A stretch of DNA of 62,469 nucleotides from DAOUMU01 sp034409055 (GCA_034409055.1 DAOUMU010000124.1:1-62469); one strand, 5' to 3'. Counted from the stretch's first letter, positions 41,730 to 50,592 are shown. Made by a program: numbers and translations. The notes: generated by a model not told the origin, from the sequence alone.

Positions 41730-43625
41730 ATGTTTTCTCGACTTCTGCGATACCTGGTGCTGATAATCATTTTGCTTGGGCCAGTCAGCCCAACTGCGGA
41801 CGCTGCCCATAACCCCCAAGCCTCACCGGCGCTGCCCGTCCAATTCAATGCGGGCAACAACCAAGCCTACACCCCCCTGGCCGATGAGGCGGACACCTTT
41901 TTTGATGACAGCTATGTTCACGAAATCCGGCTCTATTTTGATGATCCGGATTGGTACAACACCCTTTATGAGAGCCACGCCAATGACCCGGACGACCCAT
42001 ATTTTCCGGCCAGGTTTGAGTACGGCGATATGGTAATGAATCCCGTAGGTGTGCGCTTCAAGGGGAACTCCTCCTTCAGGTCGCCGGGGGTCAAGAAGTC
42101 AATCAAAATCGACTTTGACGAATATGATGAAGGTAACGACGAGCTTACTTTTTATGGCTTGAAAAAACTCAATCTGAACAACGGCTTCAAGGACCCCACC
42201 TTACTCCGCGAGAAGTTGTTCCTCGATTTCGCAGGGCGTTTTGTGCCTGCCATCCGGGCAGTACATACGAGGGTTTATATCAATGATGTATATTGGGGCC
42301 TTTACACCGCCATTGAACAGGTAGATAAGACGTTTGTGCAAAGCCAATTCGGCAATGATGAGGACGGCAACCTGTTCAAGGGGGAAGCCAGCGATGACGC
42401 CAGCGGTCCCCAGGCAAATTTTGGTTCCGATCTAACCTGGCTCGGTTCGGATCCTGAACCGTATTATGATCATTACCAGTTGAAAACCAATGAGGAGGAA
42501 AACGATTATTCGGACCTGGTTGAATTTATTAATGTACTGAATAATGAGCTCCCAAACGATTTCCCAGACTTGCTCGAACCCATCTTCGACGTTGACACTG
42601 CCCTGGCAGCGCTGGCTCTGAACAATCTGTTTGTGAACCTGGATTCCTACAACGGATCAGCACATAACTACTACCTCTACGATCGGGATGATACCGGCCA
42701 GATAACACATATTCATTGGGATACTAACGAAACATTTGGCCGTTTTTTATATGGTATATCATTTGCTGAGGACCCTTTGCAAATGGATCCCTTTTGGCTG
42801 CCTAATCTGCAACTACCTGCCCAGCGACCCCTCATGTCGAAACTTTGGCAGAATGAATCATACAAAAACGATTATCTCTGCCACCTGGCTGAGATGTTGG
42901 ACGAGGGCTTTGACGGAACGAGTATGCAGCAGCGTATCGACGAACTGGCCAACCTCATCCGGGCTGATGTCTACGCGGATCCGAATAAGATGTACAGCAA
43001 CGCGAACTTCGAACAGAACCTGTACCACAATATCACCAGCGGTCCCGACACCATCTACGGACTGCTCAACTTTGTACAACAGCGGGCGGCTTACCTGAAC
43101 ACTCGCCTGGGTGACTATACGTTCGATTGCCCCCTTACGAATTCGAAACTTTCGGGAACGCTCTTCGTCAATGAGTTTATGGCTAACAACGATACCACGC
43201 TGCAAGACCCCGATGGCTTGGGCGGCTTCCCCGACTGGTTCGAAATTTACAACGCCAGCTCGGAGGAGGTGAATCTGCAGGGTTTGTACCTGACCGACGA
43301 CCTGACCGATCCCACCAAATTCCAGGTCGCCGAGACCATTACCGTTCCCGCCCTCGGTTTTGTCCTTTTCTACGCCGACAATGACCCTGAACAGGGGGCA
43401 AACCATACCAATTTCAAGCTGAGCACCAGTGGCGAGGACATCGCTATCTTTGACTCGGACGGCGCCACCCTGATTGACGGCTACACTTTTGGCGCTCAAA
43501 CCGCCGATGTCTCCGAAGGTCGCTGCCCCGATGGAAGCAACACCTGGACCTTCTTTACGAACGCTACACCGGGAGCGGCCAGTGGCTGTAGCTACAATAT
43601 CTACCTGCCGCTGGTAACCAAATGA
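41730..43625 (+). CDS. CotH-kinase family secreted protein with lamin-tail domain
   Basis: A 631-residue exported protein with an N-terminal signal peptide (YLVLIIILLGPVSPTADAA). Residues about 60-380 are CotH-like, an atypical kinase fold: GVRFKGNSSFRSPGVKKSIKIDFDEY, LKKLNLNNGFKDPTLLREKL, NDVYWGLYTAIEQVDK and IHWDTNETFG. The WDxD metal motif of classical CotH reads WDTNETFG, so metal binding may differ. Residues about 485-620 are a lamin-tail domain (FVNEFMANNDTTLQDPDGLGG..DWFEIYN). The last residues NIYLPLVTK resemble the cell-surface sorting tails common in Chloroflexota. It heads the operon with VTC and DUF4956, a recurrent combination. A strong AGGAGGAA binding site precedes the ATG. Confidence 0.88.
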   Translation: MFSRLLRYLVLIIILLGPVSPTADAAHNPQASPALPVQFNAGNNQAYTPLADEADTFFDDSYVHEIRLYFDDPDWYNTLYESHANDPDDPYFPARFEYGDMVMNPVGVRFKGNSSFRSPGVKKSIKIDFDEYDEGNDELTFYGLKKLNLNNGFKDPTLLREKLFLDFAGRFVPAIRAVHTRVYINDVYWGLYTAIEQVDKTFVQSQFGNDEDGNLFKGEASDDASGPQANFGSDLTWLGSDPEPYYDHYQLKTNEEENDYSDLVEFINVLNNELPNDFPDLLEPIFDVDTALAALALNNLFVNLDSYNGSAHNYYLYDRDDTGQITHIHWDTNETFGRFLYGISFAEDPLQMDPFWLPNLQLPAQRPLMSKLWQNESYKNDYLCHLAEMLDEGFDGTSMQQRIDELANLIRADVYADPNKMYSNANFEQNLYHNITSGPDTIYGLLNFVQQRAAYLNTRLGDYTFDCPLTNSKLSGTLFVNEFMANNDTTLQDPDGLGGFPDWFEIYNASSEEVNLQGLYLTDDLTDPTKFQVAETITVPALGFVLFYADNDPEQGANHTNFKLSTSGEDIAIFDSDGATLIDGYTFGAQTADVSEGRCPDGSNTWTFFTNATPGAASGCSYNIYLPLVTK

Positions 43626-43650
43626 TAGGCCGTGATAGTGAGGTGTCAAA

Positions 43651-44388
43651 ATGGGTGTTTTATTGAATGAAAAGCGTGATCTTATTAACAATTATTGCGG
43701 TAATACCAGCAGTATGACCGGCGAGAGAAAAATAAAAGAGCAAACCGTAGGATTCTTGGCACCTGTTAGGATAATGAGTAATGTTTTGCTTCAACTGCGC
43801 TTAAGAGTACGTGCCATCATACCACTGGTCATACTCTGTTGTTTTATGGTTGGGCTTGCCTCAGCAGCGACAAAACTTGACTCAAACATATCGGGGTTAG
43901 AATGTCTACCAAATTGTGAGGAGGCTAATTTGAGTAGGGTTAACCTGAGTTTTGCCGATTTGCGTGGAGCTAACTTTCGTCGGGCTACCCTCTATTTCGC
44001 TGATTTGCGGGAGGTTAGACTGCGTAGGGCTGACCTGAATAGGGCCGACCTGTCTCTAGCTATCTTAAGTAAGGCTGACCTGCGTGGGGCTGACCTGCGT
44101 GAGGCTGACCTGCGTGGGGCCGACCTGCGTGAGGCCGACCTGCGCGATGCTGATCTGAGTGGGGCCGACCTGCGTGGGGCTGACCTCAGTCAGGCTAACC
44201 TAACCAGAGCGAATCTGTCTTCATCTATCCTGACTGAGGCCGTCTTGCATGAGGCCAATCTGCACCGGACTGACCTGCGTGAGGCCAACTTGCGTAATGC
44301 TGACCTGAGTGGAGCTGATCTCCGTCGGACTAACCTGGATGGGGCCGATTTGACAGGGGTTGATGTGTATGACGTTTTGGTCAATTAA
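43651..44388 (+). CDS. Exported pentapeptide-repeat protein
   Basis: A 245-residue protein with a hydrophobic segment (RAIIPLVILCCFMVGLASAA) at about 49-70, acting as signal or anchor. From residue 90 on it consists of some 28 pentapeptide repeats of the A(D/N)LxxA type, which fold into a right-handed quadrilateral beta helix. GAGGTG lies 6 bases before the ATG at 43651; an internal ATG at 43774 would give a conventional signal peptide. It starts 26 bp after the CotH stop and ends 2 bp before the VTC start, so it belongs to the operon. Molecular role unknown; pentapeptide proteins often bind or mimic other macromolecules. Confidence 0.82.
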   Translation: MGVLLNEKRDLINNYCGNTSSMTGERKIKEQTVGFLAPVRIMSNVLLQLRLRVRAIIPLVILCCFMVGLASAATKLDSNISGLECLPNCEEANLSRVNLSFADLRGANFRRATLYFADLREVRLRRADLNRADLSLAILSKADLRGADLREADLRGADLREADLRDADLSGADLRGADLSQANLTRANLSSSILTEAVLHEANLHRTDLREANLRNADLSGADLRRTNLDGADLTGVDVYDVLVN

Positions 44389-44390
44389 AA

Positions 44391-45158
44391 ATGAATGATA
44401 ATGTAGAAACATTGATCAATCGTTTTGAACCAATTAGTTTGCCAGAAATGAATGGAGTGTCATTGCTCAAGCGAGCTGATACAAAATACCTGTTGAATAT
44501 CAGCCAACTTCAGAACACCTTAGAGCATATTTACGACCGTTACCGGGTGTTGAGTATCAACGAAATACGAATACACCCCTATCAAACGCTCTACTTTGAT
44601 ACAGTAGATTTTGCGCTCTATAGGCGGCATCACAATGGAGGCCTGAATCGGTATAAAATCCGGTGCAGAAAATATGTAGATTCAAACTTGTGTTATCTGG
44701 AAGTGAAATTAAAAACCAACAAAAGAAAAACCATCAAAAGCAGGATGAGAATACCTGACATCATCACAGAGTTTGGAGAACATACTTGTGATTTTTTACA
44801 CGATCACTGTCCATTTGATGCTCAATCGCTTGAACCAAAAAGCTGGAACAGTTTTTCACGTATCACAATGGCCAGTAAGCACAACGTAGAACGTCTCACG
44901 ATTGACCTGAACCTGAAATTCCATCGTGACGGCGACAGCATCCCCCTGCCGGGAATAGTGATTGCCGAAGTGAAACAAAAAGCGTTTTCGCTCGAATCCG
45001 ATTTTATCCAGGAACTGAAATCCATGAATCTTCAGCCGGTCGGATTTAGCAAATACTGCATAGGTACGGCGATGTTGTACTTGCATCTGAAACGTAATAA
45101 TTTCAAACAAAAATTTTTGCTTGTTAACAAATTAAGCGACATAAGGAACCAAAAGTGA
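44391..45158 (+). CDS. VTC-domain polyphosphate polymerase-like protein
   Basis: A 255-residue member of the tunnel-fold CYTH/VTC family. The expected basic and acidic tunnel residues are visible: LLKRADTKYLLN, YFDTVDFALYR, RYKIRCRKY, CYLEVKLKTN, ERLTIDLNL, IVIAEVKQKA and the SKY motif in VGFSKYCIG. In yeast Vtc4 this domain polymerises polyphosphate from ATP; bacterial relatives co-occur with CotH and DUF4956. Cytoplasmic, with no signal. Its stop overlaps the GTG start of the next gene. Confidence 0.87.
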   Translation: MNDNVETLINRFEPISLPEMNGVSLLKRADTKYLLNISQLQNTLEHIYDRYRVLSINEIRIHPYQTLYFDTVDFALYRRHHNGGLNRYKIRCRKYVDSNLCYLEVKLKTNKRKTIKSRMRIPDIITEFGEHTCDFLHDHCPFDAQSLEPKSWNSFSRITMASKHNVERLTIDLNLKFHRDGDSIPLPGIVIAEVKQKAFSLESDFIQELKSMNLQPVGFSKYCIGTAMLYLHLKRNNFKQKFLLVNKLSDIRNQK

Positions 45159-45805
45159 ACGTTTTATTTGATTTGATGATTGGATTCGCCCTAAATTTGA
45201 CGATGGGGTTTATTGTCGTTCGATTTATTTACTATACCTCGAATCCTAAACAGCAAAAATATATTTTTACTTTCCTCTCGTTCAACATTCTTATTTATTT
45301 TGTCTCTGCTCTGCTCCGGGATGTGCAATTGAGTATTGGTTTCGGTTTCGGTTTGCTGGCTGTATTTTCGACACTGCGTTACCGGACTGAGCAAATTCCC
45401 GTCAAAGAAATGACTTACTTGTTCATTTCCATGACGCTGCCCTTTATGAATACCCTCTTTATGGCTACTCGTATCAATTTTACAGAATTGATTCTGGTAA
45501 ACCTGCTTGTGCTTGTTCTTCTCTACATAATAGAAAAAAGATGGGGCTTACCGTGTGAAGCTAATAAATTGATCCGCTATGAGAAGATCGAACTTATCAA
45601 ACCGGAACATTACCCGCAGTTGTTGGCAGATTTGCGACAAAGAACCGGCTTGAATATCAAACGTTGCGAGGTCGATCAAGTAGACTTTTTGAGAGACACC
45701 GCCCAACTGACGATTTATTATGACGAACCAGCGGAAACTGCCAACTACCCCCATGCCGTTCAAAACAAACCGTACGAAAAGGCAACCTTACATTCACGTC
45801 TCTGA
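45155..45805 (+). CDS. DUF4956-type membrane protein
   Basis: A 216-residue membrane protein starting at GTG within a GTGA overlap. Three or four hydrophobic segments lie in the first ~130 residues (MIGFALNLTMGFIVVRFIYY; YIFTFLSFNILIYFVSALL; IGFGFGLLAVFSTLRYRTEQIPVKEMTYLFI), followed by a cytoplasmic alpha/beta tail. FSTLRYRTEQIPVKEMTY is the most conserved part of this family. It may form a membrane channel or partner for the VTC polymerase. Convergent with the HNH gene, 22 bp apart. Confidence 0.85.
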   Translation: MNVLFDLMIGFALNLTMGFIVVRFIYYTSNPKQQKYIFTFLSFNILIYFVSALLRDVQLSIGFGFGLLAVFSTLRYRTEQIPVKEMTYLFISMTLPFMNTLFMATRINFTELILVNLLVLVLLYIIEKRWGLPCEANKLIRYEKIELIKPEHYPQLLADLRQRTGLNIKRCEVDQVDFLRDTAQLTIYYDEPAETANYPHAVQNKPYEKATLHSRL

Positions 45806-45827
45806 TTTGCATCGAGTTGCTTCACCC

Positions 45828-46352
45828 CTACCCAACTTCCAAATAAACCTTCCACGCAGCCGGAATTTCACCAGAGGCAACCAGGTAACTGACACGGGGC
45901 GTCTTCGGTTCCCAACGTAATGGCATGCCGGCCTTATGCGGCGTGCGGCCCCCTTTGCGCTGGTTGCAGACCGGGCAGGCGCAGGCCGTATTGCTCCAGG
46001 TGTTCTGGCCGCCCTGGCTACGCGGGATGATGTGATCGACGGTGAAGTCACGCTTGGTCAGTACCCGGCCTCGCTGCTGCTGGCCAGCCTGGATGCCACA
46101 GTAGATGCAGCAGTAGCCATCCCGCTGAAGCACACCTGGCCGACTCCAGCGCACGCCTCTACGCGGTACGTTAATGTAGCGCCGCAACCGAATGACAATT
46201 GGGATGTGTAGGGCAGTTGAGGTCCCTTGAACGGTCACGGCCTCCTCTGTGGCCGCATCAACCCGGTTGCGTAGCAGCAGCGACATCGCTCGCCGCTGTG
46301 GAATGACGGCCAGAGGCTCGTAGCTTGCATTGAGAAGTAGGATTGCAGCCAT
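45828..46352 (-). CDS. HNH endonuclease
   Basis: A 174-residue HNH nuclease with zinc-knuckle cysteines: RDGYCCIYCG, the catalytic stretch VDHIIPRSQGGQNTWSNTACACPVCNQRKGG, in which DH and the downstream Asn form the nuclease site. This type begins with LLLNASYEPLAVI and is common in Chloroflexota, cyanobacteria and actinobacteria, usually outside restriction loci. I start at ATG 46352, preceded by GGAG at 8 bases; an upstream ATG (46373) would run to within 7 bp of the tRNA 3' end. It may be co-transcribed with the tRNA. Confidence 0.88.
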   Translation of the reverse strand: MAAILLLNASYEPLAVIPQRRAMSLLLRNRVDAATEEAVTVQGTSTALHIPIVIRLRRYINVPRRGVRWSRPGVLQRDGYCCIYCGIQAGQQQRGRVLTKRDFTVDHIIPRSQGGQNTWSNTACACPVCNQRKGGRTPHKAGMPLRWEPKTPRVSYLVASGEIPAAWKVYLEVG

Positions 46353-46379
46353 AGGCAATCTCCATTTACTCATTGTGAA

Positions 46380-46452
46380 AGCTGGCGGAGGGCCTCGAAC
46401 CCCCGACCTGCTGTTTACAAGACAGCCGCTCTGCCATCTGAGCTACGCCAGC
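46380..46452 (-). tRNA. tRNA-Thr (UGU)
   Basis: On the minus strand a full cloverleaf: acceptor GCTGGCG / CGCCAGC, D arm GCTCAGATGGCAGAGC, anticodon stem GCTGT / ACAGC with loop CTTGTAA giving anticodon TGT, and T arm GGGGGTTCGAGGCCCTC. The CCA end is not encoded. It lies directly upstream of the HNH gene on the same strand. Confidence 0.95.
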
Positions 46453-46475
46453 CTGCGGTTCAGTTAGCAATGACC

Positions 46476-46624
46476 ACTCAATGTCGTTAAGTTAAGACCT
46501 GACAGGTTTTCAAAGGTGTCATTTTGAGCCAGATTCGTTCTGATCAGGGATGCATTTACGCCGAAAAGTGGCATGTGAAACCTGTCAGGTCTGGAATGGC
46601 TTCCTTAACTTAATGACGTTGAGT
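46476..46624. repeat. Nested inverted repeat, AGACCTGACAGGTTT family
   Basis: Outer arms 46476-46496 and 46604-46624 match at 19 of 21 positions. Inside, AGACCTGACAGGTTT (46495-46509) and AAACCTGTCAGGTCT (46578-46592) match perfectly. The same 15-bp inner arms recur at 61890-61904 and 61991-62005. It separates the tRNA from the glycosyltransferase gene. Confidence 0.9.
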
Positions 46625-46635
46625 AATCAGTATAC

Positions 46636-48144
46636 TCACGGGCAAGGCCGTAGTATCTTCCCCTCTAGCTCCCAACAGGTTCGCTCCTTAAATTGAGTTT
46701 GCACCCCTCGATTAAAAATTGGTCCCCAATCCATGGCGTAGACCACCGGGCCATCCAGGAGGGGGCTATTGGCGGCAAAGGGAGCGGCGAAATCACTCCA
46801 ACTGTCCACGTTTTTGACAATGACCAGGGCCGGTTCTGACAGGTTGGCCTGCTTGACAACTTGCAGCGGAACCGGGGTAATGTTGTATTTGCCTTTCTGG
46901 GCCACTAATAACGGCGGTAAGTTCCAGATGAAGTTGTAGGCGGTGAAGATAAGGACCAGGCCGATGGGGAGCCAGGGGAGGGGGTTGGTTGGGATTCGGG
47001 TCTTTTTGGAGAGGGGGTTAGAGAACGGAAGTTGCCAGTGGGCCAAATATTGGGTTGAGATTTGAATACCGCGAGCGGTCAGTAGTAACAGCCCCGGTAG
47101 GGCGTCGTAGTAATAGCGTGGGAATCCGCCATCGATCCCCCCGAAGGACCAATAGAAGATGTGGACGATGACCATGCTCAGGATGGTGCTCAGGAGCAGC
47201 CAATCCCAGCGATTGGCCCGGCGGGCCAGAAAGGGGATGGGTAAGAAGAGGAGGTTGCTCCAGCCCGGCCAGCCGAATAGACCCGTGGCCAGGGCGGTTA
47301 GTTTCAGCCGGGTGTTGATCAAGAGGGCCGCGCGCAGACTATAGCCGTAGGGACCGATGTCCGGACCAAAACCGACCCGGTCGTAGGGCCAGACCAGCAG
47401 ATAGGGGTTAAAGGTGGGATCGCCACTGATAGCCCACCAGTATAGGGGCAGCAAGGCCACCATAGGGAACCCGCCCAGTACCAGCCAGAGCAGCACCGGC
47501 CACTTGAGTTCACCCCGCAGGATGAGAACCAACACAAATATACCCACGACCAGTCCGATCCCCAAGGCGGCAAAGGGCCGGGTGATGAAGGTGGCGCCTA
47601 AGGCCAGGCCGGTGGCGAGGGCGTAAATAGGGCGGGGGCGTGTGGTTAAGTAGAAGAGCGCCAGCAGGGTCGAAGTCGCCCAAAAAAGCGAGGCCGTGTG
47701 CGAGAGCAGGGAACCGGACAAGAACAGAAAACCGGGCGTGACCAGGCCCAGCCCGGCGGCCCATAACCCTATCCTGGACCGGTAAAAGCATTTTCCCAGC
47801 CAGACCAGCAGGGCCAGGGTCAAGCTGGCCAACCCGGCATTGACCAGCCAGGGCGCGTTCAGGCGCACCCCCAGGCTCAGGAGTAAGGGCCAGCCGGGCG
47901 GATATTTGCCAAAGCGCTGCCCCCGGTAATCGACCACAAAAGGGGTCCAGAAGGCCCGGTCGTAGGGGGGCGTGGGCACGGTCAACCGGTTCCGGGCAAA
48001 AACTTTGGCCTGGAAGAGGTAGGCTACCTCATCTTCGGAGTGGGGGACGTGTTCAAAGATTTGGTCGGCGAGGATGGCAATGGCGACGAAAGCAGTCAGG
48101 CAAATGGCCACACTGGCCCAGCGAAGGTTGGCATGACGGATCAT
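46636..48144 (-). CDS. GT-C fold membrane glycosyltransferase (GT39/ArnT-like)
   Basis: A 502-residue protein with about 10-12 hydrophobic segments. The first external loop carries the acidic catalytic pair in HSEDEVAYLFQAKVF and the KYPPGWPLLLSLG motif, both typical of the dolichyl/undecaprenyl-phosphate sugar mannosyltransferase clan. It would transfer a lipid-linked sugar to protein or lipid outside the membrane. The last ~100 residues are a soluble external segment (VVKQANLSEPALVIVKNVDSW). Acceptor unknown. No operon partner; repeats border both ends. Confidence 0.85.
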   Translation of the reverse strand: MIRHANLRWASVAICLTAFVAIAILADQIFEHVPHSEDEVAYLFQAKVFARNRLTVPTPPYDRAFWTPFVVDYRGQRFGKYPPGWPLLLSLGVRLNAPWLVNAGLASLTLALLVWLGKCFYRSRIGLWAAGLGLVTPGFLFLSGSLLSHTASLFWATSTLLALFYLTTRPRPIYALATGLALGATFITRPFAALGIGLVVGIFVLVLILRGELKWPVLLWLVLGGFPMVALLPLYWWAISGDPTFNPYLLVWPYDRVGFGPDIGPYGYSLRAALLINTRLKLTALATGLFGWPGWSNLLFLPIPFLARRANRWDWLLLSTILSMVIVHIFYWSFGGIDGGFPRYYYDALPGLLLLTARGIQISTQYLAHWQLPFSNPLSKKTRIPTNPLPWLPIGLVLIFTAYNFIWNLPPLLVAQKGKYNITPVPLQVVKQANLSEPALVIVKNVDSWSDFAAPFAANSPLLDGPVVYAMDWGPIFNRGVQTQFKERTCWELEGKILRPCP

Positions 48145-48213
48145 GGCTTACGTATGACTGATTACGGATCAGGTGTGGATTGTAACCGACGCGCCTGTCG
48201 GGCGCAAGTTAGG

Positions 48214-48345
48214 GGGTGGATGGATGGATGGTTGGTTGGATGGTTAGTTGGATGGTCGGTCGGTCGGTTAGTTGGTCGTTCGTCGTTGGTCGTTCGTCGC
48301 CTGCCCTGTGGGTTCGTTGTTGGTCGCCTGCCCTGTGGGTTGTAG
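48214..48345. repeat. GGTTGGAT tetranucleotide-like tract and CCTGCCCTGTGGGTT repeats
   Basis: 48214-48300 is a run of GGATGG, GGTTGG and GGTCGG words. 48285-48345 contains two copies of GTCGCCTGCCCTGTGGGTT. The latter are the reverse complement of sequence upstream of trypco2 (41130-41182). Confidence 0.75.
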
Positions 48346-48346
48346 G

Positions 48347-49579
48347 TTATTCCTTCGAGCCAGCCTTCAGGTCCTTTAGCAAGCGGGCAAAGGCTTGTTG
48401 GTAAGCCTCGGGGTCTTTCCAGTTGGAAAAGTCGGGGATGAAATAGCGGCGGATGTAGGCGGCCAGGTCCTGGTCGGTTTCGTGATCGTGGCAGTACCAG
48501 GCTTCGATGGTGGCCCAATCGACCAGGCGGATGGGGAACAGTTTGCGCTCGTTATGCAGCAGTTCTTGTTTGCGGGCCTGGCGGATTTCGGTGATGACCC
48601 ATTTGCTGTGCAGGCTGGGCTCGGACAGAATCAGCAGTACCTTGTCGTGGAGGCGGATGGCCCGGTCAAGCTGCCGTTCGAGTTCCCGGCCGCCTTTGAG
48701 ATGGGCGGGGGCGTACCAGCAGCGGACGCCGTTTTGTTGCAAGTCGAGGTGGAGGCGTTGGGCAAAGGCCTGGTCGTGGTGGGCATGACTGATGAAGCAG
48801 GAATGGTAATGGATGGCCTGGCTGGTCAGGGAGGTGATATAGGTGATCAGGGTATCCGGCACACCCGCACCCCGCAGAAAGGCGGCGGGGATTTGACCCT
48901 GGGAGCGGTAGATGGTGTCCAGGCCGATGGTTGAGGGGCCGCCGTGAAAGACCGTTTCCAGCCTGCGCACCTTTCGTAAGTCAACGTCGCCGAAGATACT
49001 CCAGCCCACAATGGCCCCGCCGAGGTCCGCCTGGTTGAGGTTCGCCCCTCGCAGGTCCGCCCCGCTCAGGTCGGCCTGGCTGAGGTTCACCCCGTGCAGG
49101 TCCGCCCCGCTGAGGTCCGTCCCGGTCAGGTAGGCCCCGTGGAAGTCCGCCCCGCGAAGGTCCGCCCTGCGGAGATTGGCCCAACTGAGGTCCGCCTGGC
49201 TCAGGTTCGTCCCGTGGAGGTCCGCCTCACTCAGATCGGCCTCGCTGAGGTCGGCCCCGCTCAGGTTGGCCTGGCTCAGGTCGGCTTCGCTCAGGTCGGC
49301 TTCGCTGAGGTCGGCCCCGCTCAGGTTGGCCTGGCTGAGGGTCGCCTCGCTCAGGTTGGCCTGGCTGAGGGTCGCCTCGCTCAGGTTGGCCTCGTTGAGG
49401 TCCGCCCAACTGAGGTCTGTCCCGTGGAGGTCCGCCCTATGGAGGTCCGCCCCGCTGAGGTTCGCCCGACGGAGGTTCGCTTCACTGAGGTCCGGTCCTA
49501 TGTCGGGGTTCTTTGCCCGCCACCGGTTCCAGGCGGCCACGCCCTGTTCAAGTTGCTTCAAATGTTCCTCGTTAGCCAT
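48347..49579 (-). CDS. Pentapeptide-repeat protein with C-terminal TIR domain
   Basis: A 410-residue protein. Residues about 30-205 contain over 30 pentapeptide repeats (LSGADLSEADL pattern). After a linker comes a TIR domain (about 245-395): CFISHAHHDQAFAQRLHLDLQ, GVRCWYAPAHLKGGRE, KVLLILSEPSLHSKWVITEIRQA. The Glu in WVITEI lies where TIR NADases have their catalytic glutamate. Such TIR effectors hydrolyse NAD or make signal nucleotides during defence. I start at 49579, with GGAG 6 bases upstream. It stands next to a methyltransferase/endonuclease pair, on the opposite strand, so the three may form a defence locus. Confidence 0.9.
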   Translation of the reverse strand: MANEEHLKQLEQGVAAWNRWRAKNPDIGPDLSEANLRRANLSGADLHRADLHGTDLSWADLNEANLSEATLSQANLSEATLSQANLSGADLSEADLSEADLSQANLSGADLSEADLSEADLHGTNLSQADLSWANLRRADLRGADFHGAYLTGTDLSGADLHGVNLSQADLSGADLRGANLNQADLGGAIVGWSIFGDVDLRKVRRLETVFHGGPSTIGLDTIYRSQGQIPAAFLRGAGVPDTLITYITSLTSQAIHYHSCFISHAHHDQAFAQRLHLDLQQNGVRCWYAPAHLKGGRELERQLDRAIRLHDKVLLILSEPSLHSKWVITEIRQARKQELLHNERKLFPIRLVDWATIEAWYCHDHETDQDLAAYIRRYFIPDFSNWKDPEAYQQAFARLLKDLKAGSKE

Positions 49580-49652
49580 ATCCGTCTCCAAAATCCCGGC
49601 CCTACCTGACGTTCTGTTTTCAGTATAGCACAGGCGAAGGGGATTTGCATAG

Positions 49653-49685
49653 TTACTTTTTCATTGCTAATCCTGGTTCTATGAA
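49653..49685. repeat. Right end of the MITE-like element
   Basis: TACTTTTTCATTGCTAATC then CTGGTTCTATG, about 30 of 32 bases like 8039-8069. Only this end is present. It directly precedes the promoter of the methyltransferase gene. Confidence 0.8.
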
Positions 49686-49686
49686 C

Positions 49687-49716
49687 TTGTTTTTATTATC
49701 TCTCTTGCATTATAAT
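49687..49716 (+). promoter_or_regulatory. Promoter of the methyltransferase gene, probably leaderless
   Basis: TTGTTT (49687-49692), 18-bp spacer and perfect TATAAT (49711-49716). The ATG at 49726 is 10 bases after the -10 box, so transcription would start at or within three bases of the start codon. No Shine-Dalgarno sequence is present, in agreement with a leaderless mRNA. Confidence 0.65.
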
Positions 49717-49725
49717 CTCTTTACT

Positions 49726-50592
49726 ATGACCGATGCCCCAAAATCTCCCAAACGAAAACCCTGGAGTGATATTGACCTTGACCGCTGGCGCGATTACGAG
49801 AATGTACTGACCGATAGCCTGTGGTCCTTCCCCAATCGAGCCAGCGGCGAGGGACACCAGCTTGATTATCACGGCAACTATATCCCCCAGATTGCCACCC
49901 AACTTTTTACCCGCTACACCCAGCGCGATGAAATTGTCTTGGACCTGTTTTTGGGCTCCGGCACCACTGCCATCGAAGCGGTGCGTATGGGCCGTCGCTG
50001 CATTGGCGTGGAGTTAAAGCCGGAGTTGGTGGCCTACGTGCGGGATAAGATTGACCCTGATTTGCTCGATTCCCGGATTCATCTACTCCAGGGTAATAGT
50101 GCTGATCCGGCCATCGTCCGCCGAATTTCTGACTTGTTGCGGACGATGTTTGACTGTAAAGCCTCACCGGACGACCCGGCAGCCCAGGCTAATTTGGCTC
50201 ACTTGCTCATCCTCCATCCCCCCTACGCCGACATTATCAAATTTTCCGACTACCCGGATGACCTCTCCAACGCCGTTACCACCGAAGCCTTTTTGGATGG
50301 CTTTGAGACCGTGGCTCGACACGGTTATCAGTTACTGGCTCCTGGCCGCTTCGCTGCGCTCATCATCGGCGATAAATATGTGAAGGGCGAGTTAATTCCG
50401 CTGGGGTTCTGGTGCATGGAGTGCATGAATCGAGTCGGTTTCAAAACCAAGGCCATCATCGTCAAGAACATCGAAGGCAACGAGAAGGGCAAGGGCAAAA
50501 GCGCCAATTTGTGGCGGTACCGCGCTCTGGCGGGGGGGTACTACATCTTCAAACATGAATATATCATCGTATTCTTTAAACCGGGTAAGTAG
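49726..50592 (+). CDS. DNA methyltransferase (N6-adenine or N4-cytosine type)
   Basis: A 288-residue S-adenosylmethionine-dependent DNA methylase. Motif I is LDLFLGSGTT at residues 72-81 followed by the motif II-like CIGVEL; the catalytic motif IV is HPPY at 164-167, where His replaces the usual Ser, Asp or Asn. Motif I before motif IV is the gamma/alpha-like order, although the FLGSGTT form is typical of beta-class enzymes. I use the ATG at 49726; upstream codons fall in the repeat and promoter. The next gene encodes a probable nuclease 44 bp downstream, so this is likely the protective half of a restriction-modification pair. Recognition site unknown. Confidence 0.85.
   Translation: MTDAPKSPKRKPWSDIDLDRWRDYENVLTDSLWSFPNRASGEGHQLDYHGNYIPQIATQLFTRYTQRDEIVLDLFLGSGTTAIEAVRMGRRCIGVELKPELVAYVRDKIDPDLLDSRIHLLQGNSADPAIVRRISDLLRTMFDCKASPDDPAAQANLAHLLILHPPYADIIKFSDYPDDLSNAVTTEAFLDGFETVARHGYQLLAPGRFAALIIGDKYVKGELIPLGFWCMECMNRVGFKTKAIIVKNIEGNEKGKGKSANLWRYRALAGGYYIFKHEYIIVFFKPGK

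Noticed and set aside
49094..49628. Two long open frames of low complexity on the plus strand
   Set aside because: They are antisense readings of the pentapeptide repeats of the TIR gene.
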